In this document: positions 22,105-32,829 of the stretch, one piece after another | Layout: every line of letters begins with the position of its first letter | How positions within the stretch are numbered: the stretch's first letter is position 1 | NCBI RefSeq assembly: GCF_932526225.1 | Contig: NC_064045.1 | Location: forward strand, 10,506,022 to 10,570,021 | From: Nematostella vectensis | Taxonomy: Eukaryota; Cnidaria; Anthozoa; Actiniaria; Edwardsiidae | Reading direction: 5' to 3' | Length of the DNA: 64,000 nt | Made by a program: the position numbers and the translations under genes | Notes under the pieces: model-generated | The model's database searches: none | What the model saw: only the letters and a program-made list of their open reading frames with translations | Told to the model about the DNA's origin: nothing

Positions 22105-23097
22105 TTATGTTTTCCAAGCAACCCGCATCTGTTCCAGTCCCGTGCTTCTAGGACCAAACCACTGTCTCATTTTATGCAATGTTTGTTTTACGGCCATCCG
22201 AAGGTCTCTCATCTTCCACATATAAATACCAGGGTTCAAAAGGGAGTTTGTAAATAGAATAGTAACGGCGACTCTAAGAAGTGTTCGAGATAACTTCTTA
22301 TTTTCGACGAGGCTTTCGTAAATCAGAACAGCCATTGTTGGTGTGGAACATAGGATAAATGTAAAGTATATATACAAAGAACTTGTTATTGATTTCTTGT
22401 ACTTTTTGATCGAATGGGTATTAGGGATGTCAGTTTCTACCTGCACAGCATTAATTTGTGTCTTATGTCTTTTTAATATTTTGTAAATTTTCCAAAAACA
22501 GCTCACTATCGTAACAAAACACAACGTCATCATGACACACACACTAATATTGAAGATTGTTTTCCCAAAAATGATCCACAAAATTGACGTTAACACCGCA
22601 GCCCCCCAAAATATAACAGCCACACTGACAACTCTTCGCATTGAAACGATGGAAGGATATCTAAGATGATAGTTTAATGCCAGAAATCGATCAACCGTCA
22701 ATGCGGTGATGCCCAAATGGGAACCCCCCCCGAAAAGTGTTGTAGCGATTAGTTGCGCCATAGAGATAGCACAATAAGCCTTTGGCCTGGCACTTGGGTT
22801 CAAATCCAAAACAAGAAGTGTTATAGTAATCGGCTGAGCAACGATGCTGACGATGAGGTCGGACAGCGCTATATTCGCGAGAAGAGCCATTTGAGGTGTG
22901 TGAAGTACTGGTGTTCGCCATAAGGTGATGAGAATCAAAGCATTCAGAAACATTGTTGGTAAGAGAGTCAAACTGTTAAAGAGGGCTAACGAAATAATCC
23001 TCGGAGTTGTTATCTGGCCTTCTTGCACCGATTTAGTGAAATGGTAGCACGAAAAGTTGTAGGAAGCCATGCCTCTGAGGTAGTGTTGTGTGTACAA
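22105..23097 (-). CDS. Class A (rhodopsin-like) G-protein-coupled receptor, 330 aa
   Basis: A single-exon ORF has seven hydrophobic segments. Class A landmarks are N52 (FLNALIL, TM1), D80 in LANIALSDLIV (TM2), C109 before TM3, D136-R137-F138 in TALTVDRFLALNY (DRY variant), W164 (TM4), CSTP at 250-253 (TM6, no CWxP tryptophan) and NSLLNPGIY at 284-292 (TM7). The N-terminus has an NFS glycosylation site (N14); a start at M10 (MASYNF, 23070) is as likely as 23097. A conserved Cys in extracellular loop 2 is not evident. It acts at the plasma membrane. The ligand is unknown, and cnidarian lineage-specific orphan expansions are plausible. A possible 5' UTR donor (GCAG/GTGAGT) lies at 23237. Duplicated remnants flank the gene. 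Confidence 0.9.
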   Translation of the reverse strand: MYTQHYLRGMASYNFSCYHFTKSVQEGQITTPRIISLALFNSLTLLPTMFLNALILITLWRTPVLHTPQMALLANIALSDLIVSIVAQPITITLLVLDLNPSARPKAYCAISMAQLIATTLFGGGSHLGITALTVDRFLALNYHLRYPSIVSMRRVVSVAVIFWGAAVLTSILWIIFGKTIFNISVCVMMTLCFVTIVSCFWKIYKILKRHKTQINAVQVETDIPNTHSIKKYKKSITSSLYIYFTFILCSTPTMAVLIYESLVENKKLSRTLLRVAVTILFTNSLLNPGIYMWKMRDLRMAVKQTLHKMRQWFGPRSTGLEQMRVAWKT

Positions 23098-23329
23098 GCA
23101 AGGGAGCAGCTTACTGCGCGGCTTTCTTTACCCTGCGAGCTCTCTTCTACGATTCCCAACAGCTCAATTGCCTTCTGAATTCTGTTATTAGAAATCCTTG
23201 AAGCGTTTTCATTAGCAACATGGAAATGGTTTACACTCACCTGCTGCCTCTCCAAAAGGCACTGATAAATCAAAAAGCACAAAACGTATCTTGGTTAGTT
23301 TGAATGACGGTCTAGCAGCTGGAACGAGT

Positions 23330-23818
23330 TCGCAGCATATATGAAAACGGCAGTAACGCTTAGTGCAATCTTTCCGAAGTACAATGCTTATAGGAAGCCT
23401 TGGGCCCTACTGTGTGGATAACTAAACGTATCTCTTTAGTTATCTTTAACCCCTGGTGATCACAACAAAAGAAAAAGTTAAAAAAATATTTTGATAGCAA
23501 TACAAATGCTTAAACAGTCATGTAATTGTGAAAACACAGCGGTTTTTTTTTACTTTCTGATTAGATCGTTTAAGACCTTTTTTCTCACATTTCAAATTTT
23601 TGTTCTAAGATCACAAAATGATTAGAGTTAGTCAAGAGAGCATGTAAGTGCGTTATGTATAAGCTGTATGTCCTCAGTCTTATAATTTAGGCGACAGTAT
23701 TCTGCGTTTTTTTTGTAAACAGATCAGACTTATTCTTAGATCCGCGCACGTCAAATAAATAAAAAGTAAAGATATTCGAAAGGTCTTCCCTACAAGCATT
23801 TTCAAAATACAATGTAGC
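23330..23818. other. Intergenic, nothing recognised
   Basis: AT-rich DNA upstream of the GPCR and downstream of the minus-strand exon at 23819. No gene was supported. Confidence 0.4.
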
Positions 23819-24028
23819 CTATTTATCTATATGCACTTTAAATTTCCCTTTTTGCGAGCGATGACGCTTTCTAAACACCTGTTCGGCATCTTTTGAAAAC
23901 TCCCCCATTGTGTGGCTTGGTAAAAACACACGCTTCCCATCTATGTCAGGAAAGAAACTGGGGACGGTTTGAGTAAACTGGAGCTCTAAAATTCTATGAG
24001 ACACATCTTCATGCTTTAATTTATCAGA
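23819..24028 (-). CDS. Probable terminal exon of an unidentified gene
   Basis: The minus strand reads openly from SDKLKHEDVSHRILELQF through FFPDIDGKRVFLPSHTMG to a basic end (RKRHRSQKGKFKVHIDK) and TAG. The composition is strongly protein-like. A possible acceptor AG directly precedes the TCT codon at 24028, but the polypyrimidine tract is interrupted. The product is not recognised. Upstream candidates on the same strand are a short segment ending at a good donor (TCG/GTGAGT, at 24299) and a start at 24772; joining them is unproven. Confidence 0.42.
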   Translation of the reverse strand, partial: SDKLKHEDVSHRILELQFTQTVPSFFPDIDGKRVFLPSHTMGEFSKDAEQVFRKRHRSQKGKFKVHIDK

Positions 24029-24643
24029 CTCTCAAATCTGGCAATGGGAGTAGAGTATAATAATGACCGTTCTTGTCAGAATCCATATGCCTCGCTTTCA
24101 CCAATCTCTCTGTCGCCCATATTGGGAACGATTTTTTTCACATATCACTCGATCCTGTTTAAAAAACTCATTTCCATATTTGGGAGTCCGCTTTAACGAT
24201 TTTTTCGATTTTCTGTCGCTTTAGAACTTTGTTAAACGAGAATTTCCACGTAAACCATGGGTTTTGTGGGAAATTCTAATAAAAACACACGAAACTCACC
24301 GAGCGGTTAGAAGTGATCATTTTAATCACCTCTTTGAAGTTTCGTAAAATTCGGTCACCCCTTCCTCACTCTACATAAAAAAACACTAACTGTGAGCTTG
24401 GGCTCCCTGTGGTTTCTCCTACGATTTTGCTGGCGGCAGCGGCAGCGACAGTGGAGAATAACGTATGCGCATGCGAGTGTTCTGGCAAAAACAAGCACAA
24501 TCGTAGTGTTGAATCGTTCGAGTAAAGGTACGAGAGGCTGACTTCAGTTGCTGTTTTGACTAACTGTACAGCATTAAATCCATACTGTACAAAAGATGAC
24601 AGAATTGTGTGATAATGAAGGAGTCATAAAGAAAATTATAGTC

Positions 24644-24772
24644 TTATGTTTGGTCTCGTTTTCTTAGCATTCGCCAAAATGCGACAGTCCGCCGGTAAAA
24701 AGGCGCGTTTAACCGCGCGGTACTGGAACTAGTCTTGCGTTTTTCAGCACTGTCAGCGGCAGCGGCAGCCAT
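24644..24772 (-). CDS. Candidate first exon (MAAAAADSAEKRK)
   Basis: On the minus strand an ATG in a good context (CAAGATGGCTGCC) opens MAAAAADSAEKRKTSSSTAR in a GC-richer patch typical of a promoter and first exon. The frame closes at 24644, so a donor inside it (for example before GTTAAAC) would be needed. It could be the start of the gene ending at 23819. Evidence is limited to context and composition. Confidence 0.25.
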   Translation of the reverse strand: MAAAAADSAEKRKTSSSTARLNAPFYRRTVAFWRMLRKRDQT

Positions 24773-24779
24773 CTTGACA

Positions 24780-25919
24780 ATGGAGACTAGTCCCTAACGT
24801 TTTAGAATATCACAGGCTTCCTGCGCGCTCGCCACAAGCTCTTTTGTAGAAAAACGACAGCCATTTATTGTTATGTTATTATTCGTTGAAGACGCCCTTG
24901 AATGCCCCCTAAAAGAGGGCATTTTCCCAGAAATAGATAAAAGACCGACGCCTTATTATGGTTAATTTGCCATCTCACGGTGCTAGAAACATTCTGTATG
25001 TGCAAAAATCATGGCTTCACTTAGTCTCCTTTTCAGCCGACCTCGGGAGGCTTCAAGACAAACAATGTCCGGTTTCCAGCCTAGCAAATAGTCAGAAATC
25101 AACTGTCACTCATAAATATGGCCTGAGATCTAGGAGCTCCTTCAGTCTACGGAAAAGATGCTCATTTGCATAAGCCACTGTCCGGCGTCCTCGATTCCAT
25201 GCGACGCCATTTTAAGTAATCGTTTCACAGGGATGAGATAACTTATCAAGCTTTCTACCTAGCTCCATGATAATAAACCCAAGCCTGTACTTGAGCACAA
25301 AATTTGAAACATTTCAAAATTGAACGTGAGCAACTTTTCTAGCCGAACTCTTTTAAATGTTTTTCAGGAAACGCACTAAAAATATAGATATGGTGGAAGA
25401 GAGCTTCTGAGGAGAAATGCGACCGAACAGTGTATTTAGGGGTTTGAGGCTGTTTTACTCAAAGTTTTTAAGCTGATCGCCAAACTTTGTAAATCGTTCA
25501 CATTAACATGATCATTTCTTAGAAATATTGAAGATCGGACGTATTTGGTTCTTTCCTTCACTAAAATTTATCGCATTATTGTTCACAACAACACACAACA
25601 ATTTCAATGGCACATTACGCCTTTCTGGTCGTAAAGCTTCTATTTTAAATTATAAAATTAATTGTCATTGATGACCTCTTAGTTGGCTCACGAGGGTTTA
25701 CCTTTGAGCTAGCATACGGTTGATGTAACGAAGGCTGTCTGATTTGCAACCATACCTAAAAATGGGACTTCTAACTTTTTTTTTCACTAACCTTTGGAGC
25801 ACTGCAACATGCACTGCGTGGTTTAAATTAGTTTTTAAACAAGAGGACTCTTGATTTTAACCGCTTTAACCTGACAAATTAGGGACTATGGGTCACATGA
25901 CAATTTGATGACTCTTGTC
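24780..25919. other. Intergenic, no gene seen
   Basis: No supported exon. It ends at the 9-bp target-site duplication that bounds the large element. Confidence 0.4.
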
Positions 25920-25987
25920 ATAGAGAGCTTCCCTGCTAGCAGAGGCCTCTTTTCTCTGTATTTCGCTTGGCTGGCGTTCGCGAGGAA

Positions 25988-26670
25988 AAGATACCTCTGC
26001 CATGGGTCGCAAGTTCGTTTGATCAAACCGCCGTCCACGATCGTGGACGAGATCCAGAGCGCATGCTCCGTTCATTAATTACTGGCCACTATTTGAGCCC
26101 ACAATGACTAGCGCATGCATGAAACGTATATCCGCTGCGGGATAATAAGCCCGCATTCGAAACGGCGTCCTCCGTAGAAATATCACGCGACGAATTATAA
26201 AAGAAGCCATTCAATGCCTTATCTTCATTCAGAATTTTCTCTCTTTTGACTAACGAGTCAATCTTCCGTTTACAGGTTTTGCATATTCTTCTGGGAATAG
26301 CTGATCTAAGTTTACCAAAAAGTTTTGTAACATTTTCTTCGAATCCAACTGTGCGATATTTACATTGAAGAAACTCGCCTGCCCAGATGTCTTGAAATTA
26401 ATCCCACAAACAAGACAAAACTCGTCTTTGCTGCGTTTGTTGTTCAATCTTTTTAGTGACGTTTTAGGTGATTGAAATTGAACAGTTGTTTTCTTTTTTC
26501 GAAGAGGAGAACTAACCGGAGTTTGATTCATGATTTCCGACTAAACCCATGCAAACATATTAGCATATTGACAGCTTTCGCGCGATGGTACGGGTTTTGG
26601 CACGTCGGTCGCTTATTAACGCTCACGCATGCGCAACAGAAACAGTTTCGACCCATGGCAGAGGTATCTT
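25988..26670. mobile_element. Nested 683-bp inverted-repeat element in the left TIR
   Basis: A 22-bp perfect inverted repeat (AAGATACCTCTGCCATGGGT outward) at 25988-26009 and 26649-26670 interrupts the left arm of the 16-kb element. The right arm is uninterrupted at the equivalent place (GCGAGGAAAAGATACC running on to GGACCAATTG), so this is a later insertion. It carries a small gene-like ORF. Confidence 0.72.
26250..26531 (-). CDS. Gene-like first exon or ORF inside the nested element
   Basis: The 93-codon frame begins MNQTPVSSPLRKKKTTVQFQ, is Lys/Ser rich, and contains a CxxC pair in DEFCLVCGINFKTSG. It then runs to LFPEEYAKPVNGRLTR and TAG. A possible donor (AAACCT/GTAAAC) lies just before the end. 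The layout, a basic N-terminus then CxxCG and a hydrophobic block, resembles N-terminal zinc-binding segments of lineage-specific cnidarian proteins, where a second CxxC would lie in the next exon. Here that exon is missing. It may be a captured host exon. Confidence 0.42.
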   Translation of the reverse strand: MNQTPVSSPLRKKKTTVQFQSPKTSLKRLNNKRSKDEFCLVCGINFKTSGQASFFNVNIAQLDSKKMLQNFLVNLDQLFPEEYAKPVNGRLTR

Positions 26671-26769
26671 GGATCAATTGAGCTTTAGGGCCACGGCAGT
26701 AATATTAAGATACCCGATGGGGACCAATTGAGCTTTAGGGCCACGGCGGTAAAACAACGGGTAAATGAA

Positions 26770-27090
26770 AATACCCGATAAGAAAACCAACCCGTACCCG
26801 GTAATCGGGTAGATACAAAACATCGGGTAAAAATACCCAATAAAACATCGGGTAAAAATACCCGATAAAACATCGGGTAAAAATACCCGATAAAACATCG
26901 GGTAAAAATACCCAATAAAACATCGGGTAAAAATACCCGATAAAACATCGGTTAAAAAATACCCGATAAAACATGGATCCTAAAACATCGGGTAAATACC
27001 CGATAAAACATCGGGTAAAAATACCCGATAAAACATCGGGTAAAATACCCGATAAATTATCGGGTAAAAAATACCGGATAATAAACACTG
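26770..27090. repeat. 25-bp tandem array in the left TIR
   Basis: About 12 copies of a unit containing TAAAACATCGGG then TAAAAATACCCGA. Each unit holds the short inverted pair CGGGTA/TACCCG, so single strands can form serial hairpins. It is the inverted counterpart of the array at 41505-41835. Confidence 0.92.
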
Positions 27091-27219
27091 ATATACGATA
27101 CCCAAAAGCGGGAGCTTGTGGTGACATATTAACACATTAATATTATTAATTCTTGGTTTCTTTTGATTGTACCTGAACGTGTGCGTGGGTCTATTTTTTG
27201 TGCGCGTTGAATTTGAAAC

Positions 27220-28080
27220 TACTGTCTAGTCTATGCAGAATGTATTGCTTTGGGCTTCGAACTGTGGCGCACTAAAACGGAAAAGTGTTCAAATATCATG
27301 GTCTTGAAAGGGGTTCTGATCCCACATTTCCGCTCAATTTTATGCCCAATTCCGCATCACACAGCTCTCTTGATTTCCCGTTAAAAAAAGAAAGGTAATA
27401 AATCCTGCATCCTTCACCGACGATTTTGTGCATGTCCGCAACCCGGGGGATGAAATAACCAATTTACGAAGAAATCTGAACTTTAGATACATTTCAGTGT
27501 TCCTTTCAGTAGGCTGGAATAATAATTTTTTCAAAGGTTTCGAAATGTTCATTTCGAATGTAAACTTTATAAAACTACCGAGAACACGTAAATCCATTAA
27601 ATTTTATCTGGAAAGGCCTTTAAATATAACCTTTCTGAGACTATCCAGGACATGTTATTCCATTAAACGTTGCGTATAAGTATAGAAATGTCCATTAAAC
27701 TTTATATTTAAGTCTAGAAATGTACTTTAATTGAACCTTTATGTCCGAATTTTGCATACATTTACGTATTGCAGACCCGTATGCAATAGTTTGATATCAA
27801 TCATTTAAAAAATAAGCACACACACCAATATACAATAAATACACACTTTATTTAACTTTAAATGTACAATCAAATTCACTGAGCTATCTCTATCTATAGG
27901 ATATCCTATAATCCAATTATTTAGATCAATGAAACTCTAAGAATAAGAAAAGACTAGCCCGTGTTTGATGGAAATGCTTTTTTTCAAGAGGGATGCCTGC
28001 TTGTCCTACAGTAAACATTAGCACATACAAAACATTCCCAAATAACCTTTTAGCAATTACAAAAAAAGGTAGTAAATTAT
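27220..28080. other. Interior of the 16-kb element, no gene seen
   Basis: AT-rich sequence. A TTTATT (AATAAA on minus) near 27846 could serve as polyadenylation signal for the minus-strand exon at 28089. Confidence 0.35.
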
Positions 28081-28088
28081 ATATCAAA

Positions 28089-28158
28089 CTACTGTATCTT
28101 CTTCTTCTTTGCTCCTTGACCAGCCCGTAGCATCCAGTGCATCATATTACTGCTGTGT
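28089..28158 (-). CDS. Possible terminal exon ending in AKKKKIQ
   Basis: After a good acceptor (TTATTTACTTTTTACAG) the minus strand reads HSSNMMHWMLRAGQGAKKKK then IQ and TAG in one phase. A plausible upstream coding block (SEKYLFKRSIRLGRSLK, about 31190-31256, minus, before GTAATA) has gene-like composition but ends in the wrong phase for a direct join. The product is not recognised. It would be a host-type gene piece within the large element, or a chance frame. Confidence 0.3.
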
Positions 28159-28159
28159 C

Positions 28160-30835
28160 TGTAAAAAGTAAATAAAATAACTTGTTTTAATAATAAATCG
28201 TACAGTGCACTAAAATCAAATATTTTTCCTGACAAATTTCAGTGGGAATGTATCTTTGTGGATTTGCAACAAACAATGCTTCATTTCTCAGTTGCAGGCT
28301 CTTGTGCTTTAAATAAAAAATAAAACATTATGTAGGCAGCTTTGAAAATTAAACCACTTACCATACCTAGGATTTCTTATGTTTACTTTCTAGTCATTCT
28401 TTAAAAAGCCCAATCATAGATTACGAATAACTGGGGAAGAATGGGTTTATGACCTTGAGATAAAAAAAAACAGTGGGAAGTAAAAATTTCCATACAAAAC
28501 ATCGCTGTATTTTTTGCACAACTTGGGGTACAAAAACTCGCTTCAAAATGCTATATTTTATAAAAATTTCGACCAAAGTTGGATTCACTCTAAAATGAAG
28601 GTATGAATCGAGGCGGTAGGCCTCTTGGTGTTATAGTACTAAAACTGCCTTCATTAAAAGCAATGACAAACTACCGGAATTCCAGCTTATCATGCCAATC
28701 ACCAATGTTTTATCAATGCTAAATCTTGGGTACCAATCTTGAGATATCAAGGATACACAGTTTCTAACATGGGGTTTCAATAACATTTAGAGTAGCAGGC
28801 TGTGCTTGGGAAATAGGCGGCTGGAGCCAGGCGCATACACAGGGGGTTTCCCCCTTGGCGAAAAGTGGGTCATTTCTTATTAAGAAATCTTCAAATGCTA
28901 AGCTTTCTCCATATGATTCCTATGACTGCGCACCCCGGGGGTAGAAATAAAGGGATTTCTCTTTCATCGCAAACAAAATCCATAACAATTTACAGTGTCT
29001 ATGAAAATCAACACATACATTGAATATGATCTGTGACTTGAATACTAAAGAGTGTCAATTGCCTGGTGATGTGCATCTATGGTACCCAAAACTAATGAAT
29101 TTCCACATTTTCATAGGGAAAGAGAAAAGTAACAAAAAATTTGACACTTATTTTTGTTGAGTATAATGATGAAGAAAAATCCCTTTTCTATTATCAACTT
29201 TCCATTTATTTAGTTTTTTATGCATTTGTTACTTTCCTCTTCTGCTTTGCGAAATGATTTTTCAAGTTGTATGTATAGTGTAAATAAAACTGTAGAACTA
29301 TTGTATTCTGTAGACCTAGAAACAAGCAGAAAACACTAAATAAGGGTTAGTTTGTGTTTTAAAACAATTAGCAGGAAATGATAAGATAAATTTAGAGTTA
29401 ACATGTACTGGAAATTTCTAGAATAGTTTCTGCAATTAGAAAATGTTGCTTCCCTTGAGCTTGAATATAATATATATAAACATATATGTATGAAATTGCA
29501 GGTAACTTTTTAAGATTTTGTGTGATCCCAAGGTATGCAATTTGTATGTAAGGTCTAAAAATATCAACAAACTAGCATGCATATTTGGTTCTGAAATCAT
29601 AGTATCATACTTATACAACAACAAGACCAGCTAAAAGATCTGACATCAAGAGAAGCAGCACAAAGCAATATATCACTTATTGCTAGGTGATTGAAAACTA
29701 GAGAACACGTTTTATTATCTTCACACAATCAGTTTACATGTCTGGTCATAGTGGTTGTAAGGTTTGAAAATCTATGTATCGCGTAAACTCTCTTTGGCAT
29801 GTTCTTGTAATTTCAAGGCAGAGATTCACTCTTTTTTAGGCGTAACGGATAAATGACTTGAAAGCAATATCTTATGCATTGACACTCGACCGTATGGAAT
29901 GAAGCAATGTGTGAAATTTACAAATTATCAGTTGTGTTTCCTTCTCTATCCTCCTTGGTTCTATATGATTTAAGTGTTTTGGAGCCCTCAGAAATAATGC
30001 TAAAATCATCCTTCAGCCATGGAAGTGACCCCCTTAAAATACTGACATAACACCGAACCAAATATACCAACAGTTAACAGCTCCAGAGAAATTTATTCAA
30101 ATTAAAATCTCACTGAGACGGCATTGATAGTGAAAATATTAAAGTAAACCGAAGGTATTTTGCAATCTAGGCCGACTATGTTTATATTGTTCTGTGATAA
30201 TGACTGTGGCAAAACAGCAGAGTTTAAACCTCAGTGGCAACTGAGCATAGTCTTAAAAAAATCATTGATTTGTATAAAATATAAAACAATATGCATATTA
30301 AGGGGTTAAGGGGACTTGGGATTTCAGCGCAAAACCATTAATTTTTATCCAAATTGACTAATCGTTCAGAAGCATAAAATACTGGACACGTTTATTGCCA
30401 AAGGATGACCAGGCTCTTTTGAAAACAGTAATTTATATGGAATGTGTGAAGTATAACAAACATTTCAAAATTAGCTCAGCTTACTCGGCTCTTATGACAA
30501 CAGGAAATATACTAACGAACGCAATAAACTGAAAACTGTTTATTAAGAATAGTAATCAGAAGCCTATCAGTTAGCCTACCTGTTAGCTAACCCTGCTATA
30601 AAGCAAAGAATTGCTCTAACTCTACTAACAATAAGTAACCACATAATTATACAAATGCTGAAGAAAGAATTAAATTAATCAAATTTCGTAGTAAAATGCA
30701 AAGGATTTAACAGGGTAAAACTGTGATCATAAATCCTACAGCTAATATAGAGGGGATAAATGCAAAACTGACATACGACTGTTTCCTATTAATGGCAAAT
30801 ATTAAAAAAAAGGCTGTTTCTATAACAAAACTAGT
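28160..30835. other. AT-rich interior, no gene seen
   Basis: No supported coding region, RNA gene or repeat array was recognised in this stretch of the 16-kb element. Confidence 0.35.
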
Positions 30836-30837
30836 CT

Positions 30838-30964
<127 letters not shown>

Positions 30965-31261
30965 AAGTGATCGCCTTATCAGGCTGGTGGATCATTATAT
31001 CCTAATAACAACTCTAACTTAATTTTATTGTTGACTATTTTGTTGCTTTTTCAAAATGTGAGCTCGATGTTTAGACATGTACAATGAAGTCTAAAATGAA
31101 CATAGCCATTGAAGATGATACGCGGAAGATGTTTTTTTATTACTTTTGTGTCTTCCCTCGTCTAATCTATAACAATATATTACCTTTTAAAGATCTTCCA
31201 AGTCTTATGCTCCGCTTGAACAGGTATTTTTCTGAGAAAGATCGCATTAGGTAGACCTCAA

Positions 31262-31475
31262 AACTTGCTGACATTTGTTACATTTGCTGACATTTGCTAC
31301 GTACGCTGACATTTGTTACATTTGCTGACATTTGCTACCTGATCATAACCTCGGCAAAGAGAATGAAACTCTACCTAATTACTTCTTCTTAGTGTCTACT
31401 TCTTTGTCATTTTGGAACTCTGTACCTAATTACTTATTCTTAATGCCTACTTCTTTGTCATTTTGGAACGAGTTC
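31262..31475. repeat. Short tandem duplications
   Basis: GCTGACATTTGTTACATTTG occurs twice at 31268-31335. A block of about 60 bp ending CTTCTTTGTCATTTTGGAAC occurs twice at 31376-31470. Neither contains a supported gene. Confidence 0.7.
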
Positions 31476-31877
31476 ATCTTTCCTGGCAACTTATCATGTT
31501 GCGCTGCCAAAAGCCTTCACGCGCTTATAGTGGATGATGCTATTCTTTTGGGAAAAGGATCTAGAGACTACGCACTTTTTCTATAACTTAGGGGTCAAAA
31601 CTTATGTTGGTCTCACCTATTTTTCTTCTCTCTGAACGAGCACAGTGGCTTATTTAGGTCCCCCAACGGCCTTAGTAAACTACGAGAACAGAGTTGTTCC
31701 AAAACTAAGGGGCGGGTTGTTGGTTTTAAGGGGTAGTGAAGGGGTGGGGTGGGGGTGAGATGAGTTTGAATTAGAGTAAATCCTAAAGATAAAACAAACA
31801 TTGAAAATAAATGATATAGTGTCGTCTTTTATGAAGTATTCGACTTATCATTAAGTGAAACCACTTTAACACGGGTA

Positions 31878-32583
31878 TCAGGAAAAGACCATCATCGTTG
31901 CGGACAACTCAGCCAGGCTGGGCCTCAACATCAACAGAGGGAAGAGCAAGGTGTTCAAGACAAACGCATCCAACGAGACACCCATCACAGTCCAAGGCGA
32001 GGCGCTGGAAGAGGTGGACACCTTCACCTACCTCGGCAGCATCCTGGACAATCAGGAAGGAACGGATGCCGACATCAGAACCTGCATTGGTAAAGCCCGA
32101 ACAGCCTTCCATCAACTAAAGAACATCTGGGGATCCAGCGAGATCAGCATCACCACCAAGATCAGGCTCTTCAACACCATCATAAAGCCAATACTACTCT
32201 ACGGAGCCGAGACCTGGAGAAACACCGTCACCGCCATGAAGAAAATCCAGGTCTTCATCAACACCTGCCTGAGGAAGATCCTGAAGATCCGCTGGCCCGA
32301 TAAGATCAGCAACGAGGAATTATGGCAGCGTACAAAGCAGCAGCCTGTTGATCAAGACGTCCTTCAGAGACGCTGGCGATGGATTGGCCACGCCCTTCGA
32401 AAGCCTGCAACCAACATCACAAGACAATCCCTCACTTGGAATCCCCAAGGAAAGAGGAAGAGAGGGCGGCTTCGTAACACCTGGCGCCGAGATTTGGATG
32501 CAGACGCCAAGCAGATGGGCAAGACGTGGGGACAGCTGGAGAGACTCGCCCAGAACCGAGACGCCTGGAGAGAGCTGGTAGGC
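31878..32583 (+). mobile_element. Non-LTR retrotransposon fragment (C-terminal part of reverse transcriptase ORF)
   Basis: The frame reads QEKTIIVADNSARLGLNIN then GKSKVF, then TFTYLGSILD, LFNTIIKPILLYGAETW, RRWRWIGHALRK and GKRKRGRLRNTWRRDL, and finally RDAWRELVG. These are hallmarks of the thumb and C-terminal region of LINE-type polymerases. The catalytic domain is missing (5' truncated). The 3' end is abutted by a SINE in the opposite direction. Base composition is GC-richer than its surroundings. Confidence 0.88.
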
Positions 32584-32824
32584 ATTGTGCATTTATATAG
32601 CGCTTATATCAACCATGTTTTAAGCGCTTTACATTTTAAAATCCTAATGTATTAAGAGTGTCCCATCTTGGAACTGAGGAACACAAGCTTCTAGTAAGCT
32701 CACATACGTTCAACAAGCCAAATTCAGGGCCGAGAAACAGAAAGATAGTATCCATGTCTCGACCAGGAATCGAACCCGTTTCAGCAGAGGTGAGAGGCAC
32801 CACACGCTGACGCGACACGCCTCT
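32584..32824 (-). mobile_element. tRNA-derived SINE with L2/CR1-type tail
   Basis: On the minus strand a tRNA-like head has a good B box (GGTTCGATTCC, 32766-32776) and a weaker A-box region near 32798-32815. A body of about 150 bp follows, ending AAGCGCTATATAAATGCACA. The GCGCTATATAAAT tail is shared by SINEs mobilised by L2/CR1-clade LINEs. It is not a functional tRNA: the acceptor and anticodon stems do not fold. Confidence 0.75.
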
Positions 32825-32829
32825 AAGTA

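Noticed and set aside
26685-27127. Overlapping ORFs with YRVFLPDVLSGIF repeats, and the matching ones at 41461-41991
   Set aside because: Translations of the 25-bp tandem arrays in the TIRs of the large element.
31951-32655. C-terminal residues after RDAWRELVG in the LINE fragment ORF
   Set aside because: Those residues are read from the reverse-oriented SINE and are not part of the LINE protein.
32760-32824. tRNA gene suggested by a B-box sequence
   Set aside because: The head of a SINE; no foldable cloverleaf with anticodon and acceptor stems.
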